Assembly: GCA_017883315.1 (NCBI GenBank)
Contig: JADGNW010000297.1
Coordinates: forward strand, 1 to 35,354
Source of the DNA: Blastocatellia bacterium
Lineage (GTDB): Bacteria; Acidobacteriota; Blastocatellia; UBA7656
Direction: 5' to 3'
DNA length: 35,354 nucleotides
In this document: positions 24,677 through 33,716 of the stretch, in pieces
Position numbering within the stretch: the first letter of the stretch is position 1
Layout of the letters: each line of letters starts with the position of its first letter
Notes under the pieces: generated by a model
What the model was told of the DNA's origin: nothing
The model's database searches: none
Seen by the model: the letters and a program-made list of their open reading frames with translations, nothing else
Made by a program: the position numbers and the translations under genes

Positions 24677-26173
24677 TTGACTGACATTCTCGCGGCGTCC
24701 CCTCGTGGCGCGATACATTTCATATTTACACAGATCATGCGCAACGCTTTTTCTTTGATTGCGATCGTTGCTCTTTTCCCGGTGTCCTACGGGGCCCAGT
24801 CGCGCGCCGCACCAAAACCGCGGCCGGCTGTAGTGTATCTATCTTATGAAGACGCGCGTCCGGTCCTCGATTCGCTAAAGGAAGTCTTGCCGTCGGAATT
24901 GGGTGATGCGTCGCCGGAAAAATTACCACTTGTGTGGCGCGATTGGGTAGCACGGCGCGACCATGATATTCGTTCGCGTCTCAACAAGGGTGATGAAGAC
25001 TCTCTTGTGAACTTCCTGCTTTTTGGGACGTCCTTCACGCTCCGCCCGCGGCTGACCCTCGCAGACATAGCGCGCGCAGGCCAGAAAGAGAACTCCGAAG
25101 AGGCGACCAAAGCCTTCGCATTGATTCAAGCGCGCGCGGAGGATCTGATCCAGGGTATTGTCGCGCCGAGAGACAATGAGCGATTGCTGTTTGCGCGGCG
25201 GCTGTATGAAGCGAAAGGCTACGATTTGAACAACCCAGCGGCGCTTCAGCAAGCGAAGATTGATTTGATCAAGAACCTGGCGCGGGTGCTAGAAGAGCAA
25301 GCGGGCTATGGGCGACTGCTCGATTCCGCGAGGCTGATGGGCGACACGTCACAGGAACTCGCCCTGCGGTCGAAGCTCTACAAAGACCGCGGTTTGAGTT
25401 CGGACACGTCGCTGAAGCCGAACTACGCGATCGAGCGCGCGCTTGCGTCAATTAAGGCCAACGCTTGGCTCGCGCGCGCAAGCGTGCGACGTGTAGCGAT
25501 AGTCGGACCTGGCCTCGATTTCACCGACAAACAGGATGGCTTTGACTTCTATCCACAACAAACGATTCAACCATTCGCCATCGTCGATTCGCTGACGAGA
25601 CTAGGTCTTGCGAAGCCGGACGACTTGCGCATTGTCACCTTCGATCTTAGTCCGCGTATCAACGATCACCTTGCGCAGGCGCGAGCACGCGCCGCGAAGG
25701 GTGCGTCCTATGTTGTGCAGGTGCCGCGCGATCTGGAATGGAACTCGGAGCTGGCGGCGTACTGGTCGCGGTTCGGCGATCGGATCGGGGTTCCGGTGAT
25801 GCCCGTAACCGTTCCCGCCGCGCTCGGCATGTTGAAAGTCAGGGCCGTGAGTATTCGTCCGGCCGTTGTTTCCGGAATAGACTCGGAAGATGTGAACATA
25901 GTTTTGCAGCATCTGAACCTGGCGCCTCCCGAATCATTCGATCTCATCATCGCAACGAACATCCTTGTATACTACGACACCCTCGAGCAGAGCCTTGCGC
26001 TGGCGAACATCGAACGGATGCTTAGGCCGGGCGGCTTCCTGCTTTCTAACAACGCGCTGCTCGAGCTCCCCAGCTCTCGAATGCGCTCGGTGGGTTATGA
26101 GACTGTTGTCTACTCAGACAAGCCGAACGACGGTGATCACATTGTCTGGTATCAACGCTCCGCTGACAAATAA
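24677..26173 (+). CDS. Probable exported protein with a methyltransferase-like C-terminal domain
   Basis: The TTG at 24677 has GAGGAG five bases upstream and is chosen; an ATG at 24737 (MRNAFSLIAIVALFPVSYGA) gives a more typical signal peptide. Either way the protein has a hydrophobic N-terminal export signal. The body has an all-helical region (about 55-265) followed by a class I S-adenosylmethionine methyltransferase-like domain: motif I VAIVGPGLDF (about 273-282), an acidic second strand (TFDLS), and FDLIIATNILVYYD (about 421-434) with the later MLRPGGFLLSNN. The layout recalls CheR-type or related methyltransferases. A periplasmic methyltransferase would lack SAM, so the location or the activity needs testing. 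No homologue can be named from memory. Confidence 0.65.
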   Translation: MTDILAASPRGAIHFIFTQIMRNAFSLIAIVALFPVSYGAQSRAAPKPRPAVVYLSYEDARPVLDSLKEVLPSELGDASPEKLPLVWRDWVARRDHDIRSRLNKGDEDSLVNFLLFGTSFTLRPRLTLADIARAGQKENSEEATKAFALIQARAEDLIQGIVAPRDNERLLFARRLYEAKGYDLNNPAALQQAKIDLIKNLARVLEEQAGYGRLLDSARLMGDTSQELALRSKLYKDRGLSSDTSLKPNYAIERALASIKANAWLARASVRRVAIVGPGLDFTDKQDGFDFYPQQTIQPFAIVDSLTRLGLAKPDDLRIVTFDLSPRINDHLAQARARAAKGASYVVQVPRDLEWNSELAAYWSRFGDRIGVPVMPVTVPAALGMLKVRAVSIRPAVVSGIDSEDVNIVLQHLNLAPPESFDLIIATNILVYYDTLEQSLALANIERMLRPGGFLLSNNALLELPSSRMRSVGYETVVYSDKPNDGDHIVWYQRSADK

Positions 26174-26299
26174 GCACTGGATAGAATCGCGGCGCGCGAG
26201 TCTTTTGGGCTGCCGGGCTTTGTGGTATCATCGCCGTGGTTTAATCTAGCCACTTCGCTCATTTCCGCTTTGCTCAGCCAACCAAGAAGGAGGTAGAAG

Positions 26300-27385
26300 A
26301 TGTACACCTCGCTCGCATCACTTCAGCAACTCTTCTCCAGGTACTCTCTTCCTGTTGCCCTTCGCCTGGGGCTGCTGATTGCGATATGCTCTTCGACAGC
26401 TTTCGCCCAAATCGGAGGTATCGATTCTGATCCCGGCGAACCTGGAACTGGCGGTGTCAATACGATACAGGGAAACATCTTTGTGCCTGGCGGTCGCCGA
26501 CTGGGTCTGCGGGCGCAGGTCAAGCTCCGCCCCGTAACCGGCGGCGCCGAACAGTATCAACTATCAGACGACAGCGGAGCGTTTTCATTCAGAAGACTGA
26601 CCGGCGGTTCGTACACTCTGATCATAGATGCTGGAAAGGACTACGAGGTCACAGTCGAATCGGTGGACATAATCCAGCCGGCCCGGCGTCGAGGTGACCC
26701 CGGCATTGTTGTGCCGGTGAACATCGAATTGAGACTGAAGTCGAATGTGAGTCCAGGCAAAGTAGGGACGGTTGATGCGTCGGGAGGCGGAGCCCCCGAA
26801 GCCGCAGTTGACCTCTACAAGCAAGCCGTTGAGTCTTCAAAGGCCGGCGATAGGAAGAAAGCCATAGAACAGTTGAAGCAGGCCGTCACGATATACCCAA
26901 ATTTCATGACCGCGCTGAACGAGCTGGGCGTTCAGTACATGGCTCTCCAGGAGTGGCGGAAGGCTGCCGAGGCTCTGCGTGCGGCGCTTAAGATCGGGCC
27001 CGAAGCTTTTCACCCGCGCCTCAACTACGGCATCGTGCTATTTCAGCTGAAGGATTATAAGGCGGCGGCCGCTGAGCTTCAGATTGCTGTTCAGAAGGAT
27101 AGCTCGTCGGTGGTGGCTCATTTCCAATTTGGCCGCGCTCTGGTTAACGTCGGCAATTACGACGCCGCTGAGAAGGAATTGAAACAGTCAATCAGCATCG
27201 ATGGCGGAGAATCCGCGGAAGCGCACCGATATCTGGGCGCGGTCTACATTGAAAAGCGCGACAGCGTGCGCGCCGCCGATGAGTTGGATGCGTACCTGAA
27301 GCTGGCGCCAAACGCGAAAGACGCGGATAGGATTCGAGCCATAATCAAGGATCTGCGTAGCCAGGCATCAGCGAAACATGGGTAG
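26300..27385 (+). CDS. Exported TPR protein with a carboxypeptidase-regulatory-like domain
   Basis: A 361-residue protein. The signal peptide covers residues 1-36 (ALRLGLLIAICSSTAFAQ). Residues about 55-140 form a carboxypeptidase-regulatory-like beta-sandwich (IQGNIFVPGGRRLGLRAQ ... SGAFSFRRLTGGSYTLII). At least four TPR motifs follow (about 165-345), such as FMTALNELGVQYMALQEW and PRLNYGIVLFQLKDYKAA. TPR proteins of this kind act as periplasmic scaffolds, but the partner is unknown. The start has GAAGGAGG (26286-26293), a very strong ribosome site. The combination of the two domains in one small exported protein is frequent in this kind of genome. Confidence 0.85.
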   Translation: MYTSLASLQQLFSRYSLPVALRLGLLIAICSSTAFAQIGGIDSDPGEPGTGGVNTIQGNIFVPGGRRLGLRAQVKLRPVTGGAEQYQLSDDSGAFSFRRLTGGSYTLIIDAGKDYEVTVESVDIIQPARRRGDPGIVVPVNIELRLKSNVSPGKVGTVDASGGGAPEAAVDLYKQAVESSKAGDRKKAIEQLKQAVTIYPNFMTALNELGVQYMALQEWRKAAEALRAALKIGPEAFHPRLNYGIVLFQLKDYKAAAAELQIAVQKDSSSVVAHFQFGRALVNVGNYDAAEKELKQSISIDGGESAEAHRYLGAVYIEKRDSVRAADELDAYLKLAPNAKDADRIRAIIKDLRSQASAKHG

Positions 27386-27432
27386 CACTGTTGTGTATTG
27401 GCGACTTACTCAGCCACACGCATCAACACGGT

Positions 27433-28533
27433 TCACATAACCGGCACGTTGGCCGGTAAGAAAAAGAACGCAATCGCGAAGATCAAGTAAACCGCCAGCA
27501 GCAGCACGCCCTCCATCCAGTTCGATTCTCCATCTGCCGCCACCAGGCTGACTATAGCCACGCCCAGCCCGACCGTTATCACCTCAAAAGTCGTGAACAG
27601 CAGATCCATCGGGCGTCCGAGCGCATAGCTCGCAAACACGAGCACCGGCGCGACCAACAGCGCGATCTGCATACTCGACCCCACCGCTATGTGATAAGCC
27701 AGGTCCATCTGATTCTTCATCGCCATCAGCACCGCAGTGCTGTGCTCGGCTGCGTTTCCGATGATCGCTACGGCTATTACTCCGACGAAGACCTCTGTAA
27801 GCCCGAGCGCTTTAGACGCCGGTTCAACAGCCCCGACCAACAACTCACTCATCCACGCTACCAGAGCCGTAGCGCCAAGCAACGTAGCGACGGCAGTTCT
27901 CGGACGCATCTTTGAAACATGCTCACGCGGCAGGCCCGGCCCAAGATAGAGCTCGCGGTGAGTCTTGAGAGAAAAGATCAGGCTTAGAATGTAGGTGACA
28001 AACAATACGATAGAAATCTCGAGACTCAGATTCCTTTCCGCGGTTCCCGAAGCCCCGTGGGTGACCCAGTGAAACAGCGCCGGCACCAGCAACGCAATCG
28101 CGCTCAACGCCATAAGCGTCGCGCTCATCGTCGCCGCAGCGCGGTTGAATTTCTGGCTTCGGTGCTTGAGTCCGCCGGCCAAAATGCTGGCGCCTAACAC
28201 AAGCAGGATGTTCCCGAGGATCGATCCCGTGAGCGATGCCTTGACCACTTCGGTCAAACCCGCGCGCAGACCCTGGAAGGCTATGATCATCTCGGCTGCG
28301 TTGCCGAAGGTTGCGTTCAACAATCCGCCGATCCCTGCGCCCATTCTTTCTGCGAGACTCTCCGTAGCCTTGCCCATCCAACCGGCGAGCGGAACGATCG
28401 CAAGCCCTGACGCGACAAATGTCCAGAGTTCCGGCGCGTGCAAATAATGGAGAATCGCGGCGACTGGAATGAAGATCAGCAGCAAGTCGAGGGCGTGCGC
28501 GATCAGGTGTTTATTGTTGGCGGGTTTCTTCAC
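27433..28533 (-). CDS. Calcium/proton exchanger (CaCA family)
   Basis: A 366-residue, about 11-helix membrane protein with two inverted alpha repeats that each carry a conserved acidic motif: [17 protein letters not shown] with the glutamate, and [17 protein letters not shown]. This is the Ca2+:H+ antiporter (Cax/ChaA-like) arrangement, exporting Ca2+ in exchange for protons. The start is GTG at 28533, with no clear ribosome site. It is convergent with the TPR gene (47 bp) and lies downstream of a secreted esterase on the same strand. An A+T-rich repeat-like element (28550-28636) lies between those two. Confidence 0.93.
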   Translation of the reverse strand: MKKPANNKHLIAHALDLLLIFIPVAAILHYLHAPELWTFVASGLAIVPLAGWMGKATESLAERMGAGIGGLLNATFGNAAEMIIAFQGLRAGLTEVVKASLTGSILGNILLVLGASILAGGLKHRSQKFNRAAATMSATLMALSAIALLVPALFHWVTHGASGTAERNLSLEISIVLFVTYILSLIFSLKTHRELYLGPGLPREHVSKMRPRTAVATLLGATALVAWMSELLVGAVEPASKALGLTEVFVGVIAVAIIGNAAEHSTAVLMAMKNQMDLAYHIAVGSSMQIALLVAPVLVFASYALGRPMDLLFTTFEVITVGLGVAIVSLVAADGESNWMEGVLLLAVYLIFAIAFFFLPANVPVM

Positions 28534-28549
28534 GAAGTTTGCGATTCAG

Positions 28550-28636
28550 AATAGAACACAGATAACACTGATGCAATTGATCGACGCAAATCTGATCCGT
28601 GTTGATCAGTTCAGTCCGCATCATCCGCGGTCTATT
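28550..28636. repeat. AACACAGAT-type interspersed element
   Basis: The sequence around 28554-28564 (AACACAGATAA), ATCTGATCCGTGTTGATC, and then CATCATCCGCGG resembles the widespread prokaryotic intergenic element built on AACACAGAT / ATCTGTGTT repeats, in a degenerate form. It fills the 98-bp gap between the exchanger and the esterase gene. Function unknown. Confidence 0.45.
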
Positions 28637-30170
28637 TTCTGGCCTTTTCAATCGCCGCAGCCATCTGATCCATCATCTCGCGCTCGGTAAAAGCCATCCA
28701 CCCGTGACCCTTCCCGGCGCCGTAGATGATCTTCCCCTCGTAAGGCGGATTGGCTTTCGAAAGAAACGCGTCGAGCAAATGAACAGCATTGTTCAGGAAG
28801 TAATCGTCCGCTTCGCCAACCCAAATCGTGAGCTTGCCCCGCAGCTTCGGACCAAGCGTCTTCCAATTCTGCTCGAGCACCATTCGAAGATCATACTTCT
28901 TCCAATGCTCAGCCAGTTCGTGGTTGATCTTTCCCGTCTTCGGATCCCAAAGAGGCGCAGGGCGTCCGTCCGCGCCCCGAGGTCCGTACGTCGCATTCCA
29001 GGCGCCCCATTGCTCGCCCGACATCGTGTAGATGTCACCCAGGCCCATGACGTTTTCCATCTGGCACTCGTGACGAATCGTGAAGCGCACGTCACCGTTC
29101 AAGTCTCGAGCGCTGGGCCGTTCAAATCCGTGCTTGTTCACATACGCGTTCCCGTCCTCGTAGATGTTGATCAGTTGAAACGCGCGGAAGTCGACGCCGT
29201 CGGGAAACCCTGACCACGTTCCGTTGAAGAAATCCGGATAGAAGATCTGAAGCGCAAGCGAAACCCATCCGCCTGTCGAACCGCCATCGAGCACGCGAGC
29301 CCACGGCTGGCCGACGCAGTGAAACTTTTGTTCGACGTAAGGAATCAGCTCTTGCGTGATCGCGTCGCCGTACGGTCCGTTGTTGTCTGAGTTCACCTGA
29401 TAGCAATCGCCGTAAGGTCCATCACCATCAAGATACAGCAGGACCATTCGAGGTCTACCGTCCGCGAGCCAGGTAGTGCGGAAGCTCGAACCTTCTCTCA
29501 TCATCTGCCGCACCCCGGTGAAACGATCGCCATAACCGCCGATATGAACGCGCAATGGATACTGCCTGTTTTGGTCGGCGGTGAAACCTGTAGGTAAGAT
29601 CACGCCGGCTCGCAAGTACATTGGCCTCCCGTGAAACTTGCTTAGCAGAGCCGACTGAATCCTGACGTACTTGACGTACTCGGTGTCGGGAGGCAACTGC
29701 TCATCCGGGACCTTTTGTGTCAGCTCGATCTTCACCGCTGCCCCGCGAGCAGGATCGAGATGGACCCTTTGCGGTGGGCTGTACAGGTTGCCCGGCGCGT
29801 TCAACGATTTCAGATCAATGTTCGAATCGAACAAGGCTTGCACGTAGTAATCGCCGGCCGGAAGGTGTGCGAGGCTGTCGATTGGAAACGCAGCACACGT
29901 TTCATCGATTGTGCCCGTGACACCCTGGCCGAAGTTACGAATGTCACGAGCGAATACTGGCGAGGCGTCCAGACCGGTCTCGCCGATTGTGAGCCTCGGT
30001 TCCGGCTGGCTCTTCGGACTCATCACCACGAATAAGCGTCCGCTTTGCGGTGATGAAACCAGGGCCGGCGCGATTGTGACCTCAAATCTCAGTGACGAAG
30101 GCTGCGCACCGGGCGCCGCAGATGGGAGAAGCAGAATCAGACCGCCCACAAGAGCCGCTATCCTTTTCAT
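28632..30170 (-). CDS. Secreted esterase of the alpha/beta-hydrolase (esterase D) type
   Basis: A 512-residue exported hydrolase. The ATG at 30170 has GGAG at 30178-30181, seven bases upstream, and gives the signal peptide MKRIAALVGGLILLLPSAAPG. A beta-rich N-terminal domain (about 30-200) precedes an esterase domain like PF00756 (about 205-510). The nucleophile Ser298 lies in DGGSTGGWVSL, and the likely acid and base are in VGEADDYFLNN and GAGKGHGWM. It probably hydrolyses an ester outside the cytoplasm; substrate is not evident, and feruloyl-esterase-like or peptide activities are possible. It is the last gene before the repeat-like gap and the exchanger. Confidence 0.85.
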   Translation of the reverse strand: MKRIAALVGGLILLLPSAAPGAQPSSLRFEVTIAPALVSSPQSGRLFVVMSPKSQPEPRLTIGETGLDASPVFARDIRNFGQGVTGTIDETCAAFPIDSLAHLPAGDYYVQALFDSNIDLKSLNAPGNLYSPPQRVHLDPARGAAVKIELTQKVPDEQLPPDTEYVKYVRIQSALLSKFHGRPMYLRAGVILPTGFTADQNRQYPLRVHIGGYGDRFTGVRQMMREGSSFRTTWLADGRPRMVLLYLDGDGPYGDCYQVNSDNNGPYGDAITQELIPYVEQKFHCVGQPWARVLDGGSTGGWVSLALQIFYPDFFNGTWSGFPDGVDFRAFQLINIYEDGNAYVNKHGFERPSARDLNGDVRFTIRHECQMENVMGLGDIYTMSGEQWGAWNATYGPRGADGRPAPLWDPKTGKINHELAEHWKKYDLRMVLEQNWKTLGPKLRGKLTIWVGEADDYFLNNAVHLLDAFLSKANPPYEGKIIYGAGKGHGWMAFTEREMMDQMAAAIEKARK

Positions 30171-30523
30171 CGATATGCTCCGCATTGTCAGATACGCGAC
30201 CTGATCAGGCCTTTACTCTGCCTTGAGCCGGCGGGTCCAGCGTTGCGTACTATTGCTTCGTTGGCGCCGCGCTCCCTTCGTCCGCTCGTCGAGGGTTTGG
30301 ATCCGTTTGGTCAGACTATTTTTATCACAGAACCGCTGTGACGATGAAGTGATGCCCACCCCCGACGAAGCGCGTTCGAGGACCCTTCAAGTTGAACGCT
30401 TCGAGACTTCAGCCGTTAGAGTCCTGGTCCTCGATCCAACATCGGCAGAGGCAAGACGAACAATCACGCCCGCCGCAGAGCTTTCTTAGTTGGAACTCAT
30501 CCTTTAATCTAATCATCTTTGAT
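30171..30523. other. Intergenic region before the GH57 gene
   Basis: The 353 bp between two divergent genes hold no gene I can support. The open frame from 30223 is Arg-rich and looks like noise, and the GH57 frame is open from 30392 but only from 30524 resembles the family. A short inverted repeat GCGTTC/GAACGC (about 30370-30397) is present. No confident promoter. Confidence 0.5.
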
Positions 30524-32959
30524 ATGAACAAGCGTTTCGTTTGCATCCACGGCCACTTTTATCAGCCTCCGCGCGAGAATCCCTGGCTCGAAGACGTCGA
30601 GGTCGAGGACTCGGCCGCGCCCTATCACGACTGGAACGAGCGAATCACCACCGAGTGCTACGCCCCGAATGCTGTCTCCCGTATCCTCGACGGCAGCGGG
30701 AAGATTATCGAACTGGTCAATAACTACGAGAAGATGAGCTTTAACTTCGGGCCGACGCTCTTGTCGTGGCTCGAGAGACATCGCGGCGAGGTCTACAACG
30801 AAGTCATCGAAGCGGATCGCATCAGTCTTAGTGCCCACGCCGGACACGGCAATGCAATCGCTCAATGCTACAACCACGCGATCATGCCGCTGGCGTCGGA
30901 GCGCGACAAGCTGACGCAGGTTCGATGGGGAATTGCCGATTTCCAGTTCAGATTCGGCCGCAAGCCCGAAGGTATGTGGCTTCCCGAAACCGCAGTCGAC
31001 CTCGCGACGCTACAGGTTCTCGCCGAACACGACATCAGGTTCACCATCCTTTCTCCTCATCAAGCCGAAGCCGTTCGCGCACCGGGCGAGGACTGGCAAG
31101 ACGTGTCGCACCGCCGCATCGATCCTACTCGGGCTTATCGCTGCCCGCTCGAGAACGGAAAGCATATCGATCTGTTCTTCTACAATGCCCACGTGTCACA
31201 CGACATCTCTTTCGAGAGCTTGCTCAGAAGCGGTGACAGATTCGCTGAGCGATTGGCCTCCAGCTTTGATGATCGTCGCGACCATGCTCAATTGGTGAAC
31301 GTGGCGACGGACGGCGAAACCTTTGGCCATCATTCCAAGTTTGGCGAGATGGCCCTGGCTTACGCGATCGGCAAGATCGAGCGTGAAGGGATCGCGCGAA
31401 TAATGAACTACGGCGAGTATCTCGCGCTGCACCCGCCAACGCACGAAGTAAAGATAAGCGAGAACACTTCGTGGAGCTGCGGGCACGGCGTCGAACGCTG
31501 GCGAAGTGACTGCGGCTGCAATAGCGGCAACACGCATTGCCATCAGCGCTGGAGAGGACCGTTGCGGCAGGCGCTGGATTGGCTTCGAGCAAAGCTCGAC
31601 ATAGTCTTCGAACACGAGGGTTCGGTCTTCTTGAAAGACGTGTGGATGGCACTCGATGACTACATCTTTCTTATGCTTGACCGCTCGGCTCAAGCTCGCG
31701 AAGCGTTTCTGGATATGCACGCTCGGCGTCAATTGTCGGAAGTCGACAGGGTCAATGTCTGGCGCTTGCTTGAAATGCAACGGCACGCTGCGTTGATGTA
31801 TACAAGCTGCGGCTGGTTCTTCGATGACATATCCAACATCGAAACCGTTAAGAACATCGAGTACGCGGCGAGGGCGATTCAGCTTGCGCGTGAGGCATCG
31901 GGCACCGATCTGGAGCCACAATTCATCGCGAATCTCGAGAAGGTGCCCGGCAGCAAGCCTCAGCTTTCCGATGGCGCGAAGGTCTATGACCAACTGGTGA
32001 AGCCTTCAATTACCAACCTCAAGAAGGGCCTGGCGCACTACGGAATCAGCTCGCTGGTGGAAGAGTACGCGCCCGAGCAACGAATCTTCTCATTCGAATT
32101 TGATCGTCAGGACTACCGTCGCGAGAAAACCCTTGGGCGAACGCTCGCGATGGGAGCTGTCAACGTGCGTTCTGAGATAGCCCGAGAACAGTTTGAAGGG
32201 ATGTTCGTTGTGCTGCACCTGGGCGGCTACGATTTTCACTGCGCGGTCCGCGAGCGCTTGTCTGCTGATGAGTATGAAAAGCTAATAGAAACGTTATTTC
32301 GCAGCTTCAACGAAGACTCAACTCGAAACCTGTTACGCGCGATCGATGCCGGCGTCGACGGCGACAGTTTCGCGCTCAAAGATCTGTTCGACGATGAGCG
32401 CAGAAAGATCGGCCGGCTGCTTTTGGGAGACGCATTGGAGCGATCCCGCGATCACTACCGGCGCATCTACGAAGAGAGCCGCGATGTGATGAGGCTGCTT
32501 GCGAGCATGAAGATTCCGGTGCCCGATAGTTTGAAAAAGCCGGCAGAGTACGTGCTGAGTCAGAGGCTCGATCAGGCATGCTCGGAGCTGAAGAGTGAAG
32601 CACGCTCAGAGGCGCAACTCAGCGAGGCGGCGGCTTCCATCTTGCGGGAAGCTGAATCGCTCGGCTGCGAGGTTGACCTCTCAGGCTTGAAAGGCGCGCT
32701 CGAAGAGTTTGTGCATTCCAGCCTCGTCGCGTATCGCGCGCATCGCGATGAAGCAAAAGCCGAATCGGCGATTCATTTCCTGCGACTCGCCGAGCAATTG
32801 GGTGTCAGTCTCGATTTGTGGCGATCGCAGAATCTGTTTTGGGCGCTCCTAGATGAGTCTGACGAGGAGATTGTAACCGCCACAGCATTAATTGTTGAGT
32901 TGCGCGACAGACTCAGTTTCAGTGAGCGAACGGCTCGCACAAGGCTTCTCGGTATTTAG
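30524..32959 (+). CDS. Glycoside hydrolase family 57 protein with DUF3536
   Basis: An 811-residue protein that starts with HGHFYQPPRENPWLE, the GH57/DUF3536 signature, at the ATG 30524; the frame extends upstream to 30392 but that part does not match the family. GH57 motifs: WLPETAVD with the likely nucleophile glutamate, and ATDGETFGHH with the likely catalytic aspartate. The catalytic domain covers about residues 1-330, and the rest (to about 650) corresponds to DUF3536, rich in helices. A Cys-containing region CGHGVERW ... DCGCNSGNTHC may bind a metal. GH57 enzymes act on alpha-glucans. No ribosome site is visible at the ATG, so the message could be leaderless. It is convergent with glgB across a short insert. 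Confidence 0.92.
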   Translation: MNKRFVCIHGHFYQPPRENPWLEDVEVEDSAAPYHDWNERITTECYAPNAVSRILDGSGKIIELVNNYEKMSFNFGPTLLSWLERHRGEVYNEVIEADRISLSAHAGHGNAIAQCYNHAIMPLASERDKLTQVRWGIADFQFRFGRKPEGMWLPETAVDLATLQVLAEHDIRFTILSPHQAEAVRAPGEDWQDVSHRRIDPTRAYRCPLENGKHIDLFFYNAHVSHDISFESLLRSGDRFAERLASSFDDRRDHAQLVNVATDGETFGHHSKFGEMALAYAIGKIEREGIARIMNYGEYLALHPPTHEVKISENTSWSCGHGVERWRSDCGCNSGNTHCHQRWRGPLRQALDWLRAKLDIVFEHEGSVFLKDVWMALDDYIFLMLDRSAQAREAFLDMHARRQLSEVDRVNVWRLLEMQRHAALMYTSCGWFFDDISNIETVKNIEYAARAIQLAREASGTDLEPQFIANLEKVPGSKPQLSDGAKVYDQLVKPSITNLKKGLAHYGISSLVEEYAPEQRIFSFEFDRQDYRREKTLGRTLAMGAVNVRSEIAREQFEGMFVVLHLGGYDFHCAVRERLSADEYEKLIETLFRSFNEDSTRNLLRAIDAGVDGDSFALKDLFDDERRKIGRLLLGDALERSRDHYRRIYEESRDVMRLLASMKIPVPDSLKKPAEYVLSQRLDQACSELKSEARSEAQLSEAAASILREAESLGCEVDLSGLKGALEEFVHSSLVAYRAHRDEAKAESAIHFLRLAEQLGVSLDLWRSQNLFWALLDESDEEIVTATALIVELRDRLSFSERTARTRLLGI

Positions 32960-32984
32960 GGTTAAGCGCAATCTAAGCGCATGC

Positions 32985-33233
32985 TCATGATGGCTGCTCA
33001 CTGTACGTGCCGTAGTCGACGGTTAGTTCTTCGCCCGGCTCGATATCTCTCAACGCGAAGAACTCATAGTCCTCGTTTCAACGCACGTTGGGCTTCTGTG
33101 AACCGTTAGGCTCGTTTAGATACCAAGAGATTCTCAAGCGGTTAAAATTCTTAGGGCAGCCAAAGCGCGTTTCGCCTTCCCCATCTGTATCTACTTCGAC
33201 TGGCACGCCGCTCTTCTTTACGCAGCAAACCAT
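32985..33233 (-). pseudogene. SET-domain protein remnant with an in-frame UGA
   Basis: On the minus strand, an ATG at 33233 opens a frame giving NFNRLRISWYLNEPNGSQ, then PNVR, a TGA at 33080-33078, and then, in the same frame, NEDYEFFALRDIEPGEELTV followed by DYGTYSE. This is the C-terminal half of a small bacterial SET (protein-lysine methyltransferase) domain, where the stop falls at a position that in relatives is a cysteine (PNVRC). The N-terminal half of the SET fold is missing. Most likely a decayed gene; a recoded UGA or sequencing error cannot be excluded. It is flanked by the GH57 gene and the small-protein/HNH pair. Confidence 0.6.
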
Positions 33234-33308
33234 CTGTCATAGAATCTCGACAGCGATGTGAGAACGTGCTGCGTGAACGAATTAACTTAACAGAGAAAAG
33301 GACGAGAC

Positions 33309-33716
33309 ATGAGCCACGCTAACCAAGCGTTGACAGACGCGATCGCGGCCGCTGAGCGCCTGCCATTGAAACTACAACGTCATCTGGCGGAACAACTGCT
33401 GGCAAAGACTGCTCGGAAGCACACAACCGTCACGGTGCGCCTTCAGCGCCTTCCTCACGAACAGCAAACCCGTCTTGCTGAACTCATGGACAAGTGCAAC
33501 GAGGGTAAGGTTAGTCTATCAGAGCAAGCGGAACTCACTAGAATTGGTTCAGAAGTGGATGAGCTGATGTTGGCTAACTCTGTAGCGTTAGCCCGCGCCC
33601 TCCGACCAGAGCTCTTCGACGCGAAGGGGAGAACTGTTACGAGTCGTATTCGACAAGCGGCTGGGCAGCAGTCGTCCAAAGTTGGACATACCAACCGGGA
33701 GAAGACGCACAGGTGA
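33309..33716 (+). CDS. Small helical protein paired with the HNH gene
   Basis: A 135-residue protein I recognise only as the partner of an HNH nuclease gene, an arrangement I recall from cyanobacterial and other genomes. It is mostly helical, with a repeated Leu-rich character (LPLKLQRHLAEQLLAK ... LPHEQQTRLAELMDK) and a conserved-looking LANSVALARALRPELFD near residue 95. It is basic at the C-terminus ([21 protein letters not shown]), which could bind nucleic acid. Its stop codon overlaps the GTG of the next gene (GTGA), so translation is probably coupled. A toxin-antitoxin-like role is a guess. The ATG has an AAAAGGA element seven bases before it. Confidence 0.6.
   Translation: MSHANQALTDAIAAAERLPLKLQRHLAEQLLAKTARKHTTVTVRLQRLPHEQQTRLAELMDKCNEGKVSLSEQAELTRIGSEVDELMLANSVALARALRPELFDAKGRTVTSRIRQAAGQQSSKVGHTNREKTHR

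Noticed and set aside
27441-27458. A short ACCGGC/GCCGGT hairpin near the end of the exchanger gene
   Set aside because: It lies inside the coding sequence for the last residues and is not followed by a T-run in either direction that would suit termination.
30223-30489. An 88-codon frame upstream of the GH57 gene
   Set aside because: It is Arg-rich without a recognised product or ribosome site, and overlaps the likely regulatory region and the upstream extension of the GH57 frame.
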